DNA from: Larix sibirica
Lineage: Eukaryota > Streptophyta > Pinopsida > Pinales > Pinaceae
Length of the DNA stretch: 54,367 bases
Assembly: GCA_004151065.3 (NCBI GenBank)
Contig: NWUY0304962770.1
Location: 1-54,367 of the forward strand
Direction: 5' to 3'
The notes under the pieces were generated by a model. That model was not told the DNA's origin. It did no database searches and saw nothing but the letters and a program-made list of their open reading frames with translations. This document shows, piece by piece, positions 1-10,388 of the stretch. The translations under genes and the position numbers were made by a program. Each line of letters opens with the position of its first letter. Position 1 is the first letter of the stretch.

Positions 1-1300
1 TCGTAGAATTGGGATTCAGAAAATAGTAGGAAGGTCCCCTTTCCCTGGCTTGGTTCCTTGGAAGACCTAAGGGCTTGGTTCCTCAGGTTGCTAGCAGTTT
101 CCTTAAGGATAAGGTTGGGTTTGCGCTGGGACTGCTGGTTGTGTTACAGAATGAACAAATACTTGAAGTTAAGGAACAATAACAATCAGGGGTGATGGAG
201 TATAGATTGTTAGTGAAGAGATAGAACTTAGGATGGTACTTATTCCCAAAGGAGCTGTATAAGAGTATAGAATCTCTCTGAATTCTCAAAAGCAAGAGGA
301 CTTGGGGATAAATCAACTAGTGGAGATTCAAAAATTTATACAGCCCCAAGATATTGTATTGAAGAGATAATGGGGGTCTGTAAACTAGTACATTATAGAT
401 TACCAAGTTAAACATAGGACTCAAATGTATAAATGGAAGGGTTATATTGCCACTAAACTTGGAGTCCTTGGTCTTCTTCTCCAGATGAGTTATGGGTCTG
501 GTTGAGGAGAAAATCTCAGTCCTTTGGAACTGGACCTTGTGGAAATGGATCTTGGATCCATCTTTCTTTCAAAGTAGTTGCTTCCCTTCTTCCCCGGTGG
601 AGTCAAACTTCATGGGATGATGTCTTGTCTTTGTAAGTTGCCATTATATCTGCAAGGAAGAGAGCTCTGAATTATCCCTGGCAATGGTGCTAGTTGTATG
701 TTGTTCCCCAGGTCGATCCCCTTAGCTGTCACTCTGTTTCGGAGGGGAAAATATTTCCAGGTAAAATGTGCAGGAGCACCTTCCTGCACCATACTTTCAG
801 CCTTCAAGCCAGCTCCTGAGATAGAGGGGAGTACCCTCCTCACTATACTCGAGGATATTATGATAGGAAGTCGAGGGCTTCTATCTTTTCTGTAAGAAAC
901 CTAATACTAGGGATTATGGTTTAAATGGCAATATTTTCAATATAAGAATTTCAGAGTCATAGGTAATATGAAGAGTCATTGTGAAGTCCAAAAGACCTCT
1001 TGAAATATGAAACCAAAATTCATATATCAATGTATTTCTCTAATTTACTCTTATTAAGAAAGCAATGCAAGCATTGGAGTTATCCCAGGCCCGCCATTTT
1101 CCTTAAATATTTCACAATAAAATTGGGCTGGATGTTACTATAGAAACCTGTGGTGCATGGGATTTGGTCTCTACAGCTGGAATAATGTAACAAGTGTTTC
1201 TTTTTGGGTGAAAGGAGGATGCTAACCATAGTAGTTTCTAAACCTAAACTCAAATAGGCCGGCCAAATGGAGGAGTGTATCAATAATGCTCTTGATCTCT
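1..1300. other. non-coding stretch with weak coherent frames
   Basis: I recognise no gene here. Two minus-strand frames, 610-843 (77 codons) and 1080-1283 (67 codons), read smoothly, but neither has a family motif and both are short enough to arise by chance. The first is mixed-composition and soluble-looking. It is open only because three stop-poor segments lie together. Confidence 0.5.
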
Positions 1301-2640
1301 TAGGAAAAATAGAAGTAGTCTCATAAATAGAATAAGCCTAGACTGTATTCCAATAACATACATACTTTTGGCTGGAAAACCTAGTGGGTATTACTAACAT
1401 AAATCCACTAATTCATTCGACACAGGGTAAGGTCCATCAAGATCCTAATTCGTCAATTTTCTTGAAAAAGATAATAATAGGCATGTCACTTTTTGCCTCT
1501 TCTCCTTTACTTACTCAACTTACTTACCGGGTTCAAGTGAGAGGTAAGGTAGAAACCCCTTTACCTATACTCACATAGACTTCGGGTAGAGGTGGATCAC
1601 TAGACTGACCGCTCAAACAGGATATGTTAGCTATGCCATCTTCAGGAGGTTGAGACTAAGGAGCACTTCATATCTCCCTACCCCATATACTACGAGATCA
1701 GAGGGCAGTTCCATTGTCTATTCAGATAGATTCAGACTTTCCCTAGTTTGTTCAGGTACCTCGACCGGAGATTTCTATCCTTCCTTATACATGCAGGAGG
1801 CCTTCCAGCTCCGCTCTCTTCCCCTCCGGGCACATCCAAGAACAGCTTCCACTTAGAGGATAACTTCCTTTTTCAAAGTGCTCTCATCTCCTAGGGGTAC
1901 CAAGAGGCTGATTGATAGCAGCCTTGCCTCCGAACCCAGATAAATGCAATCCTGGAGGAACATTTGGCTTTTTTTAGGAACCCTAAAAGAATTACCAGTC
2001 TAGATCCCTCCCATACCAGCAATTAGATTAAAGAAATCATCCAGGATCTAGTGATCAACTACCTTTTATAGGTGGCAACAGAGTACATTGTCTAGCTCCT
2101 CTTGTAGCTCTTCCTCTATACAGCCCTCAATCTTGATCTTTATCCATTTCACCTCGGATGTTAGGAGAGATGGGTCCGTCGGGCCATGATATGCTTATAT
2201 CATTTGTATTACTGCTCCTAGATCCATATATTTTGTAAATCTCTCTCCGATTCTCCCTTTTCCAAGTTTGCCTTACAGAATTTAGATTTCTATTCATACT
2301 TTACTTTATCTTGATATAGGAGCCTCTTTAGTGCTCACACTTTATTTATATGGAGATATTTATACTCAGCAATCCCATTGACCTATTGCCTTGATATTTA
2401 TGACCTGCATCTAAAGTTGAAAAGTAAGTATAAACTTGTCTATATATTCTAGAGCTCTACGAATTCGCCCTTCCATTTCAATAGTTATAAGTGCTCATAG
2501 TTTGTGGAGTAGTTCGAGAGGCAGAAAACATATGCATCCTTACGCATTCCCTTACGCCGCCCCTTATTTTCTACCTCCGGAGACACATTCAGTAGAAATA
2601 ATATATCCTTCTAAGGGGAGGGTGAGCAAGTAACGCGAAT
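1301..2640. other. non-coding stretch
   Basis: No recognisable gene, RNA or long repeat. The part from 1560 to 1860 is pyrimidine-rich on the plus strand and carries a 68-codon frame (1650-1856) rich in Ser, Thr and Arg. That composition is what such DNA gives by chance. Confidence 0.5.
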
Positions 2641-2652
2641 GGCTCCTCTTCC

Positions 2653-2938
2653 TTAGGGCAGGCAAGCTGATGTTAAATCTTCAATTATCCTCTCGCCCGT
2701 GTAGTCACGGTCCCGGTTAGGAAAAGGACGGTAGCCAGGAAACGCCCAGGGACACCAGAGCGATACTGCGGGGGGTGTTGCCCTCGTCCATGTTGAGCCT
2801 AAGATCTGTGATGTCCCGCTGCTAAAGCTCCCTGCCACGTGAGTCTGACCTGCCTCTGTCCCTTATAACACTCTGGGAATCGAACCCAAAATAAAGCTAC
2901 GCGAGGTCCTGACTGGGGCGAACCTGATTCAAGAAAGG
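2653..2938 (-). other. GC-richer island with a tRNA T-arm-like hairpin
   Basis: This segment is clearly GC-richer than its surroundings. On the minus strand, 2893-2877 reads TTGGGTTCGATTCCCAG, a five-pair stem closing a TTCGATT loop, which is the form of a tRNA T-arm. No matching acceptor strand, D arm or anticodon arm fits upstream, so this is not an intact tRNA gene. It could be a tRNA-derived remnant or the edge of a nuclear repeat. A 61-codon minus-strand frame (2653-2838) lies beside it without a recognisable motif. Confidence 0.25.
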
Positions 2939-3199
2939 CCCCCAGCCACAACTAAATATTCTGCTAAAGAGACTCCCAATAGGGAGCCTAGGTGGGCCCT
3001 GTTTATATAGACTAGGCCAGGCCTAAATTAAACAAATAAAATTCTGTTTGGTAAGCCAACTAAGAAAAGTATGTTTACTGGAGCTCGCTAGCTCAATAAA
3101 GAATTACAGTATTTTGACTGTTACATAGAGTCCTTGATTTATGTCTGGTCTCACTGCCCTTTCAAAGACTTTTGAACAAGTGAATTCACGAAGAACTGG

Positions 3200-3475
3200 G
3201 TGGGCTACTCGACGGGGCTACTCAGTTTGAATACTTGGGTGGATACCGGGATCACTTGGGCTGGAAACAGCCATTGCTTGTGGTCGCAAATAAATAGCAG
3301 CCAGTGGTGATAAATAGCCCGTCTCATTGGCAGGAGGTCATAGCCTAGAGCAGTCATACATATACACGGCGGCCCATAGCAGCAGCCATAAACATAGAGC
3401 ACCTCAAATAGCCAGACAGACTGTCTTTGCCATAGGGTCATAGCAGCCAGCCGATCATAGCCAATTGTTCATTCA
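3200..3475. repeat. block of short dispersed repeats (GGCTACTC and CATAGC words)
   Basis: The left part (3205-3275) repeats GGCTACTC and ACTTGGGTGG words. The right part (3295-3470) repeats words built from ATAGCAGCC, GTCATAGC and ATAGCC, with variable spacing. Both families recur elsewhere: the first at 17700-17790, 18540-18605 and inverted at 51900-52090; the second at 17510-17700, 37560-37690, 40850-41100 and 43735-43825. Copies are strongly diverged, so no exact unit length is given. Confidence 0.55.
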
Positions 3476-3699
3476 GAAAGAATAGAATTGGAATAGGCAC
3501 TTGGCACAAACCAAGAATGGAACTTCTAGCTAGAATTATTTTTCTAATAGTTCCATGAAAGATATAATGAATTGCACTAGTCTTATATACAAAGTAAGGA
3601 TGCAATTTCCAATTTGCTCTTCTTCGTTATTCTATCTCTAGTTACCGAAAAGCCTCTATTCAAAACTTGTTTGGTTCCTCTCCGCCCATTACCAGTTGT

Positions 3700-4110
3700 A
3701 CCTTAACCCGTCTGAGAGTTCGCTGTATGCAATCAGTGACTAACTGGTGCCACCTACTACTGTTTTACCCCCTATGTCCCATTTCATAATCAATAAGAAC
3801 TTAACCAGTGCTATTTGCCATCGCTTACTGTAGTTCATTCATGTTGAAAATGGCACAAAAATTTCCAGGGTACGTGGGATCTACGACTGGTCACGTAGAA
3901 CTAACTGGGCATGGCGGATTGAGAACTATTCAGGTACAACAGGTAATGGGATATAGGTGGGCACATACTAATCTACACGTACTCTAGCTTCATTCCTGCA
4001 CCACCGACTGGTATGCCGCACTGACTGAAAAGTGCATTATCCCTGACTAGAGTTCTTCAATTTAGCACTGACCATAGGCTTTTATTCAATGAGTATCCAG
4101 CCCAGCCCGA
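3700..4110. repeat. degenerate ACTGGTGCC / GACTGG repeat block
   Basis: Words such as ACTGGTGCC, CCAGTGCTA, ACGACTGGT, CGACTGGTA and CTGACTGAA follow one another at irregular 20-40 bp spacing. This resembles an old minisatellite that has lost its register. The related words ACGACT, TTGACTATT and GACTGGC reappear at 43140-43380. No gene is visible. Confidence 0.4.
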
Positions 4111-4690
4111 TAGCTAAACAGAATAGCAGCATTCATTCAAGTTGACCCGGTTGAATAGCAAAAGCTTGCCCACATCGTATGACCCGAAGATAGCGACAGG
4201 AACAGCTAGCACCAGGAGGATATAACTTTTGATTGGTTTGAGTTCTTTGATTGACGCCATAACCTTTCTTCTGGGAAGCTAAGTGGGTTGTTTGTTCTTT
4301 TCTTTCCTTGAGCATGAGGTTTGTTGCTATCATTACTTTCCATAGTAGCGGTAGCAGGTTGTTCATTCTTTATTCCCAGGACTAGCTATTAGAAACTACC
4401 TTTCTTTCTTTACATCACAAGTCATATAGAACCATTAGAACCTTTCTTTCCATGACAAGCTATACCTTGACCGTTGCTTCATGAGTGACATTTCCTGTTT
4501 TAGTATTATTTCTTTGAAAAGACCCCCCGTCTACCCCCCTGGTGTGAGGATGAGGCAGCATACTTCTGGATCAGCGGCAAGGAAGGCAACATGAGAATAG
4601 TATGGAGATTAGTTAGTATGGAAAGGCAACATATTTCCGGTGTATAGATAAGGGAAAATACTTGAGAAGCAACAACCTTTCTTCGAGAAT
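4111..4690. other. non-coding stretch
   Basis: I see only short frames here, such as 4133-4366 on the minus strand (77 codons, no motif). ACCTTTCTTTC-type words recur between 4270 and 4460. Confidence 0.45.
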
Positions 4691-4691
4691 A

Positions 4692-5336
4692 TTACATCCA
4701 TCTTTTGATGGGCCGTTGGGTAGATTCGAGCTCTTTAGACACTCGACCAAAGAAAGATGCGGATGCATTATGTATGTTGCATGAGAGAGAAAATCGATGC
4801 ATGATGGAGATGCATTTGAGTTTAGGAATGTACGAATATACATAGGATAAAGCAGTGGATTGTATGGTTGACGGGGTAATTGCATTATGCTGCTGATGGC
4901 TTATGAAAAAGAGGAGTCCATTTACCTGGTTGAATAGAGGATAAATTAATGGTGGATGGTGGGATGAATCTATCTTCATCAGCAATGATAGGGGGGCCTG
5001 GTAAATAATTGATTGGCTCCTTTTCGTTTTGGTGTTCCACTCGCTGTTGCGAGATCCTAATAATTTCCCCTCCCAGTTTCGACCTCCGAATCCCGTTTCC
5101 CTCTCATAATGCTTTTTTATTATTGGTGAATCTTTTGCGTGGGTCTCTCCTGAGATCTCATTGTCATATCCGAATACTGAGCTTGCTTTCGCGTAAATCA
5201 TCAGAAGGAGCGAAAATATATTATATCCTATTAGATTCTCTTTATCTTCTCTTTTCTGGTACGTACAAATCTTTCTCATTATGTTATTCTTTAGATCTCT
5301 AGATACACCTGCTGAAAAGGCTCTTTCCATATCCAC
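4692..5336 (-). CDS. orphan open reading frame, about 212 codons, unknown product
   Basis: This is the longest open frame in the window. It runs from a GTG at 5336, with an ATG two codons later at 5330, so 212 codons is the safer length. I recognise no family. Residues 38-55 are hydrophobic and could form one membrane segment. The rest is polar, rich in Ser, Lys and Ile, with no repeats or metal-binding pattern. Given stop density, my rough estimate is that about 0.2 frames this long are expected by chance in a window this size, so it is only mildly unusual. Plant mitochondria carry many lineage-specific orphan frames, most of them not expressed. Nothing around it suggests an operon or promoter. 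Confidence 0.15.
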   Translation of the reverse strand: MDMERAFSAGVSRDLKNNIMRKICTYQKREDKENLIGYNIFSLLLMIYAKASSVFGYDNEISGETHAKDSPIIKKHYERETGFGGRNWEGKLLGSRNSEWNTKTKRSQSIIYQAPLSLLMKIDSSHHPPLIYPLFNQVNGLLFFISHQQHNAITPSTIQSTALSYVYSYIPKLKCISIMHRFSLSCNIHNASASFFGRVSKELESTQRPIKRWM

Positions 5337-5439
5337 AGAATTAGGAATGAAGGGGTCCCTTAAACACTAACAATTACTGATTCTCTAGCGTAATTTACTT
5401 ATTTTCCTGCTGAATGAGCGGGGTTTTCACTCTGGTGTC

Positions 5440-5763
5440 TTGGGGCTTTACTTGGCTTTTAAAATGGTTCTAGCAATGGAACTGGGGAAAAGGAAATTGG
5501 GAAAGCAGGCTAGGAAAGCATATATACAAATAAAAATATCGGGTGGAAAGAGAGCTGAGAGTGAGAAAGCAGCCGCGGTTATAGAAAGCGGTGAGAGCAG
5601 GAAAAGAGCCAAAGCAAGGCAAGAGAAAGGCAAGAGCATACCCTATATAGTGCAGAGAGAGAAAGATAACAGCAGCAGTGAGTGGCACATCTTAACCCAA
5701 GCAATCGATACAGATCAAGGAACAGTAACAAAGGAACAGATACACAAATACAGATACACCTAG
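5440..5763 (+). repeat. purine-rich tract giving a Lys/Arg-rich frame
   Basis: The plus strand is dominated by GAAAG, GCAAG and GAGAG words from about 5480 to 5680, and any frame through it is open and basic. The 107-codon frame (rich in Lys, Arg, Glu and Ala) is therefore better explained by base composition and decayed AG-rich repeats than by selection on a protein. No domain is recognised. Confidence 0.4.
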
Positions 5764-6005
5764 GCTAGGGCACAGGCTGGGCTCTATACACCGGCTAGCT
5801 GGGGAACTGGCTGGGATGCTGGCTGGTGTCTCCGGTACTGGCACTGGCAGAGACAAAAGATGGATATATAGCTAGATGGATTTACAGGGAAGGAAGCAGG
5901 TGAGCGGGAGGATGGTTATAGCTGGTGGATTTACTGACTGACTGATTGAAGCAGGCTGGGCCGGAGAATATATATCTGGACTGGTTGATTGAGACGGAAA
6001 GAATT
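5764..6005. repeat. CTGG/GCTGG and CTGA microrepeat block
   Basis: The stretch is built from GGCTGG, GCTAGCTGG, GACTGACTGATTGA and GGATTTAC words repeated at short spacing. It directly follows the purine-rich tract, so two different low-complexity modes abut here. Confidence 0.5.
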
Positions 6006-7260
6006 TACTGGCATAAGCAAGCTGGCAGCTTAAAATAATATTATTTACTTGAGTGAAAATATGAGCAGATGTAAGGCTTTGCTTTTCTTGTTGGCCCGTC
6101 CGAAGACCTAAAGTGATCTTCCTGCACTGGGAGGGCTAAATTCGTGAATATACAAGATAACGCGCTACTAACACTTTCTTTTGGGGTGGAATAAATTTAG
6201 TGAATCTACAAGATAGCCACTAGCAGGTGCTCTTTATTCTATGGGCAAAGAAGGTAAACAGAGAGTGAGCCGGTGGAAGTGAACCCCTTCGGGGGGGCCT
6301 TACCTTAACTCGCCTCGTTTCAGGGCGGCCCCGGCCTAGCTTGATTCCTTCCCCTCGTTACCTAGGGGAATTCGCGTGGCTTTGGCTGGGCCTGGATATT
6401 TTATTTCCTCCCCTGAACTAACTCCCTTCACCGGGGAATGCTCTACTAGGGCTTTTAAGGCCCCGACTACATACAGGAGAAAACAAAAGTTTAAGGCCTT
6501 GGTTACCTTACTAACCTATAAGAACCTAACCTATAAGAGTAGCTAAGCCTTGTTCCCTCCCTATATAGGTAGGACACGGGCTTCCCCTATATTTATTATT
6601 TAAGCCTGAAACGCATTCGCCTTCCCTTTTCGTAGCTTCATCCTTCCATTCGGAGTTACTGAGCCAACACCATGTTATTACGTATATAGAATAACCCCCA
6701 CCACTAAGGCTCCCAGCTAACACTAGCTTGGTTATATTGTTCACTTTTCCGGTTCTCGCATCTATCTTCATTTATTTGTCCCACGACCCCACCGCTATAT
6801 ACACATCATACATATATTATAAAGGTTCAACCTGATAAGTTAACCCCACACTATCTCTTTTCGATGATGGATGCCCACTTCGTAGCTGTATCGGGCCGTA
6901 GTATTAGAACCAGTGTACCAATCCGACGGGTCATACGAGTCAGAGGCCTTACTGTATGTGCTTAACCTACCTACCCATGAGTCTCAGTCGTAGTATAGTT
7001 CAATTCGTATCCGAGTGAGTAGACGTACGTATTAAAAAGAGCGGCGAGAACCCCCCTGTTCAACGGTACTTTTTTTCACTTTTGCTTTCCCCTCCCTTTC
7101 GCATGCGCTCGGTAAAGGGTTGGTTCCAATAATAAAAATTTTTTTTGTACTCTTATTCTCAATTTCGCACGCTACGGCCCCAGCTCGGTCAGCTCGGCTG
7201 CTATTGTGGAAACAAAGGGAATACACAAAACACATTTTCCCATCGACTTATTTCCTGACT
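6006..7260. other. non-coding stretch with a duplicated word and a UUCG hairpin
   Basis: No gene is recognised. Two related words ending in ACAAGATA (6143-6160 and 6195-6213) suggest a small duplication. Minus-strand frame 6526-6771 (81 codons) has no motif. AACCTATAAGA is repeated at about 6512-6538. Confidence 0.5.
6284..6295. other. CCCC-TTCG-GGGG hairpin
   Basis: A perfect four-pair GC stem closes a TTCG tetraloop at 6288-6291, an unusually stable RNA hairpin fold. In plant organelles stem-loops can stabilise 3' ends, but there is no gene next to it, so its role, if any, is unknown. Confidence 0.5.
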
Positions 7261-7272
7261 GAACACTTTCCA

Positions 7273-7288
7273 ATATATATATATATAT
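7273..7288. repeat. (AT)8 microsatellite
   Basis: Sixteen bases of uninterrupted AT dinucleotide. It could be polymorphic. Confidence 0.9.
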
Positions 7289-7299
7289 CTTCTCCGTTT

Positions 7300-8830
7300 G
7301 TTCTATCTCTCATTTAATATTGCCAAGATGAATGCGCATACGTCTCATTTCCACCACCCCACCCTATTGCCGACCCTCCCCCAAAAACCCCCGGGGATCA
7401 AGCTTGAAAGCATACACAAAGAGGTGGGAATGTTGGCTCGGGAATAAATGGGCAGGCAATACCAGGGCGGGCCTTTATTTGCATGTGTGTGTGCAAGCCA
7501 GCGGGCAGGCGCGCTTGATTGATTATGCGCGTGAGAACACATACATACTCACTTTTAGGTAGGTAAAGCCTTATATATAAAGCGAAAGTCCCCTTATGGT
7601 TGGATCTCCTCAACTACCTTACCTAGAATATGACCTATAATATGATTGATCTCGTGTGTGTCGCCCGCATCGGTAGGAAAGGCGAAGTCCCCCCACCTAA
7701 TTCTCTCTGAACAACCAGAAAACACAAAAAGATTTCGCCCACCCCTATCATTGTCTGTCTCTTAGCCGCATGGATTACAGAAAACCAACTAGTCCCGGCA
7801 TCTCTACCCTCATTAGTTGTTTCTTTTTTATGGCCAGCCAGGGAACAAACAGACCTACGATGGCGGGCCCGCTACCCAATAAAGGGATTCTTTCTGCTAC
7901 CCAGCAATCCACCTATCTTGAAACTTCTTCAATTATTGGGTGAGAAAATGATGCATCCATTGTATATGATGCATGGATGCTTCGTCCCACAGCCTTATGA
8001 ATTATTTCAGATTCATTCTTTCAGGAAGGCTGGCTTCCATGTGGGTGGGTTTGGTTCGAATGTGGAAGGCCAGACCGCATACGTTTGGGGAGGTAACCGA
8101 GATAAGATATCCAGCATATCGTAAAGGGGTAGCCCTATCAGGATGGACAGCCCTCTACCTTCAAGCGCACTCTGTTCCCGGTCCGTCTAAATCCCAACTA
8201 CACTCTGCCTTCTGGATGCTAGCAACTTAAGTTGGTTCCTTCAAAAAGAAAGCCTGCCAGAAGCCTTCATCAAGCCCTTCTTCAGCCCCTTCAACTGCCT
8301 ACCTGTCTGTCTGTGGATATGATTAGCTTTAAAGGCTTTACCGAGTTAGGGTGCACCAACTCTGATTTGAGCTTAAACCAAAATTGATTCTGATTAGGCT
8401 GGACGGGAAGGTGCGGGCACAGGGGGAACTTATTAGTCTTCTGGATAGCTTGATTGATTGGACCGATTAGTATAACCGACCTGGATTATCTACACAAAAT
8501 CATGGGCCTTCCTGACTGAAAAGCTTACATACAAAGTGACAAAGTAACATACTGCTGTACATACGGGTACACAGGGTACCCTACCTTGCCTTACATACAT
8601 GGATAAAGAGTTCTACTTCACACCATGCTGCTGCATCCACCCAACACGGTACGGAACCATGTGATTGAAGATGCATTACTTACGTTGATACGCAATGATA
8701 AGACCACAGTATAATATTGAATGGTTAAACATTATAAGTTGATAATGCACGGTGTATAATTACGTATATAACGCCAGTTGACAGATCGATGGCCTACCAG
8801 ATTCTGACCAGGCCACAACTTAAGATTCGA
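7300..8830. other. non-coding stretch
   Basis: Only overlapping short frames are present (7332-7562 plus, 7345-7613 minus, 7918-8230 plus). The frames at 7918 and 7973 overlap in different phases, which argues against either being a real gene. No tRNA or rRNA motif was seen. Confidence 0.5.
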
Positions 8831-8840
8831 CTCATTACAG

Positions 8841-8876
8841 AAAACCCTCCCCTTCAACTACTGGGGGAGTTTTTTG
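8841..8876 (+). terminator. terminator-like stem-loop with T-run
   Basis: CTCCCC at 8847-8852 pairs with GGGGAG at 8864-8869 around an 11-base loop. The stem is flanked by AAAA on the left and TTTTTT on the right. This has the shape of an intrinsic terminator or an organellar 3'-end stabilising hairpin. No coding region lies upstream, so function is not established. Confidence 0.3.
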
Positions 8877-8989
8877 AAGGGCTCTAGTAAACCCAAACTT
8901 ATTGCCTGCCCTGAACGGTGTTGCTTAAGTAGCCATAAATGTATCCACTCGAATAAGGCGTTTAGGTGCGTGAACTCAACTTGGTTGAT

Positions 8990-9290
8990 TATATATTAGA
9001 ATATCCAAGCTCAAATAATATTACTCCTCTGTTGGTTGTGATGCTTGGCCCGGTTCTGCTGGTTAAAATGCTGATGGAATCCCGTTACAACTGACCATGT
9101 TCGAATGCTAATGGGGAATTAGGCTGCTGCTGGGGCTGGTAATTATGCCGGTTCGATTGATGCTGATTGGAATGACCGTTTCGAATGATGCCGATTGGAA
9201 GCCATTTCCAAATAACCATTTACAGCTGCTCATGGGAATCCCGTTCCAAATAGAATGACCTGTCCGACTGCTCCTGGGAATAACCAGTAA
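8990..9290 (+). repeat. degenerate GCTGGT / GATTGGAAT repeat block
   Basis: Words such as GGTTCTGCTGGTT, GCTGATGGAATCCC, GCTGATTGGAATGACC and GCTCCTGGGAATAACC recur at about 25-40 bp intervals. It is the same family as the larger block at 10389-11530 (GGAATGATCC, GGTTCAACTG words), separated from it by about 1.1 kb of unrelated sequence. Confidence 0.55.
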
Positions 9291-10388
9291 GATATTGTTT
9301 CCTCTTTTATCGGCAAGGTCCCCCCAGGCCTTCTTCCTGTGTCTATTGGCACCTTCTGTGACTGAGGTTCTCTTGGCTGACAGGCATTGACTGTGTGGGT
9401 AATGGAGTTTCTATAAGGTATTGTCAACCGGAAATTAATCTATTGGAAACCATCAATCGGCGACTTCCAGTGAATTATCAATTCTTGACCGAATCTTCGC
9501 TTTCCGGTGGAATGAATACTAGTGGAGAACTCAACTCGGTCATAAATAGGGGAACTATGTGTATCCCAGTCGTTACGGAGATCGTAAAGTGTCGTTTATT
9601 TATTTAATAAAATGGCATTTTAGTCAATCTCCCTCTAGATCTAGATTGATTGGGGGATGATAACTAATTCAATAATTATGGTATGGGATAAGCATTTGAA
9701 ATGTGTGTATATATGGGTTTACTACTCCTGTGTGTAATCCACATAACCAATGTGTTAGTTGGGTTTTTATGGGACATAGAGCTCTCGGCGAATAAGCTTA
9801 TGATATCGCCATGAAAAGACGTTCCTTGCCAAATAAAAGTCATATTCTAGGTTAGTCAGGACGAGACCGAGTCAGGACGGGTTACACTTATCAACTAATA
9901 TTGGCTTATTTTATTCTGAACACAACTAGACGGACCCAATCACCCGTTGAATCCATGATTGATTGGTTTGGCTGGTACAGGTTTCCAAACCTTTACTCAA
10001 TTGGCTGTTTTCATTATTCAAAATCTCAATTTGATGGGAAATCTGAATCCCCACTGGGATAGCAAATGGTAAATTTGTGTGAATAAACTATACCTTGAAT
10101 CTCGTTCCTCTATGATCCATAATTGATTCTTTATGAACAAATGCCCGGATTCCTATTGTGATTCTATTGTGAGCTTGGTCCCACATAGAGCACATAATGA
10201 TTCTCCTTAGCCCCACCACCTAGGATATATCCCCTTACCACTAGGATATATTATCTTACCATTTCCATAGCTATGAGGTCATTACCTGGTTAATAAGACT
10301 TGTCACAATAAGAAAGAATCCGGTGATGCAAGTGGGGCGTTCAATTGAGGACCCTACGGCATTGAATGGAACTACTCCGCTTTAATTA
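9291..10388. other. non-coding stretch
   Basis: I see no gene. The 70-codon plus frame at 9395-9607 lies just after the repeat block and carries no motif. The region from 9610 to 10380 is AT-rich and featureless apart from two CCACCTAGGATATAT-like words near 10210-10250. Confidence 0.5.

Noticed and set aside
2860-2935. Possible tRNA gene on the minus strand
   Set aside because: Only a T-arm-like hairpin fits. There is no acceptor pair, D arm or anticodon arm at the right distance.
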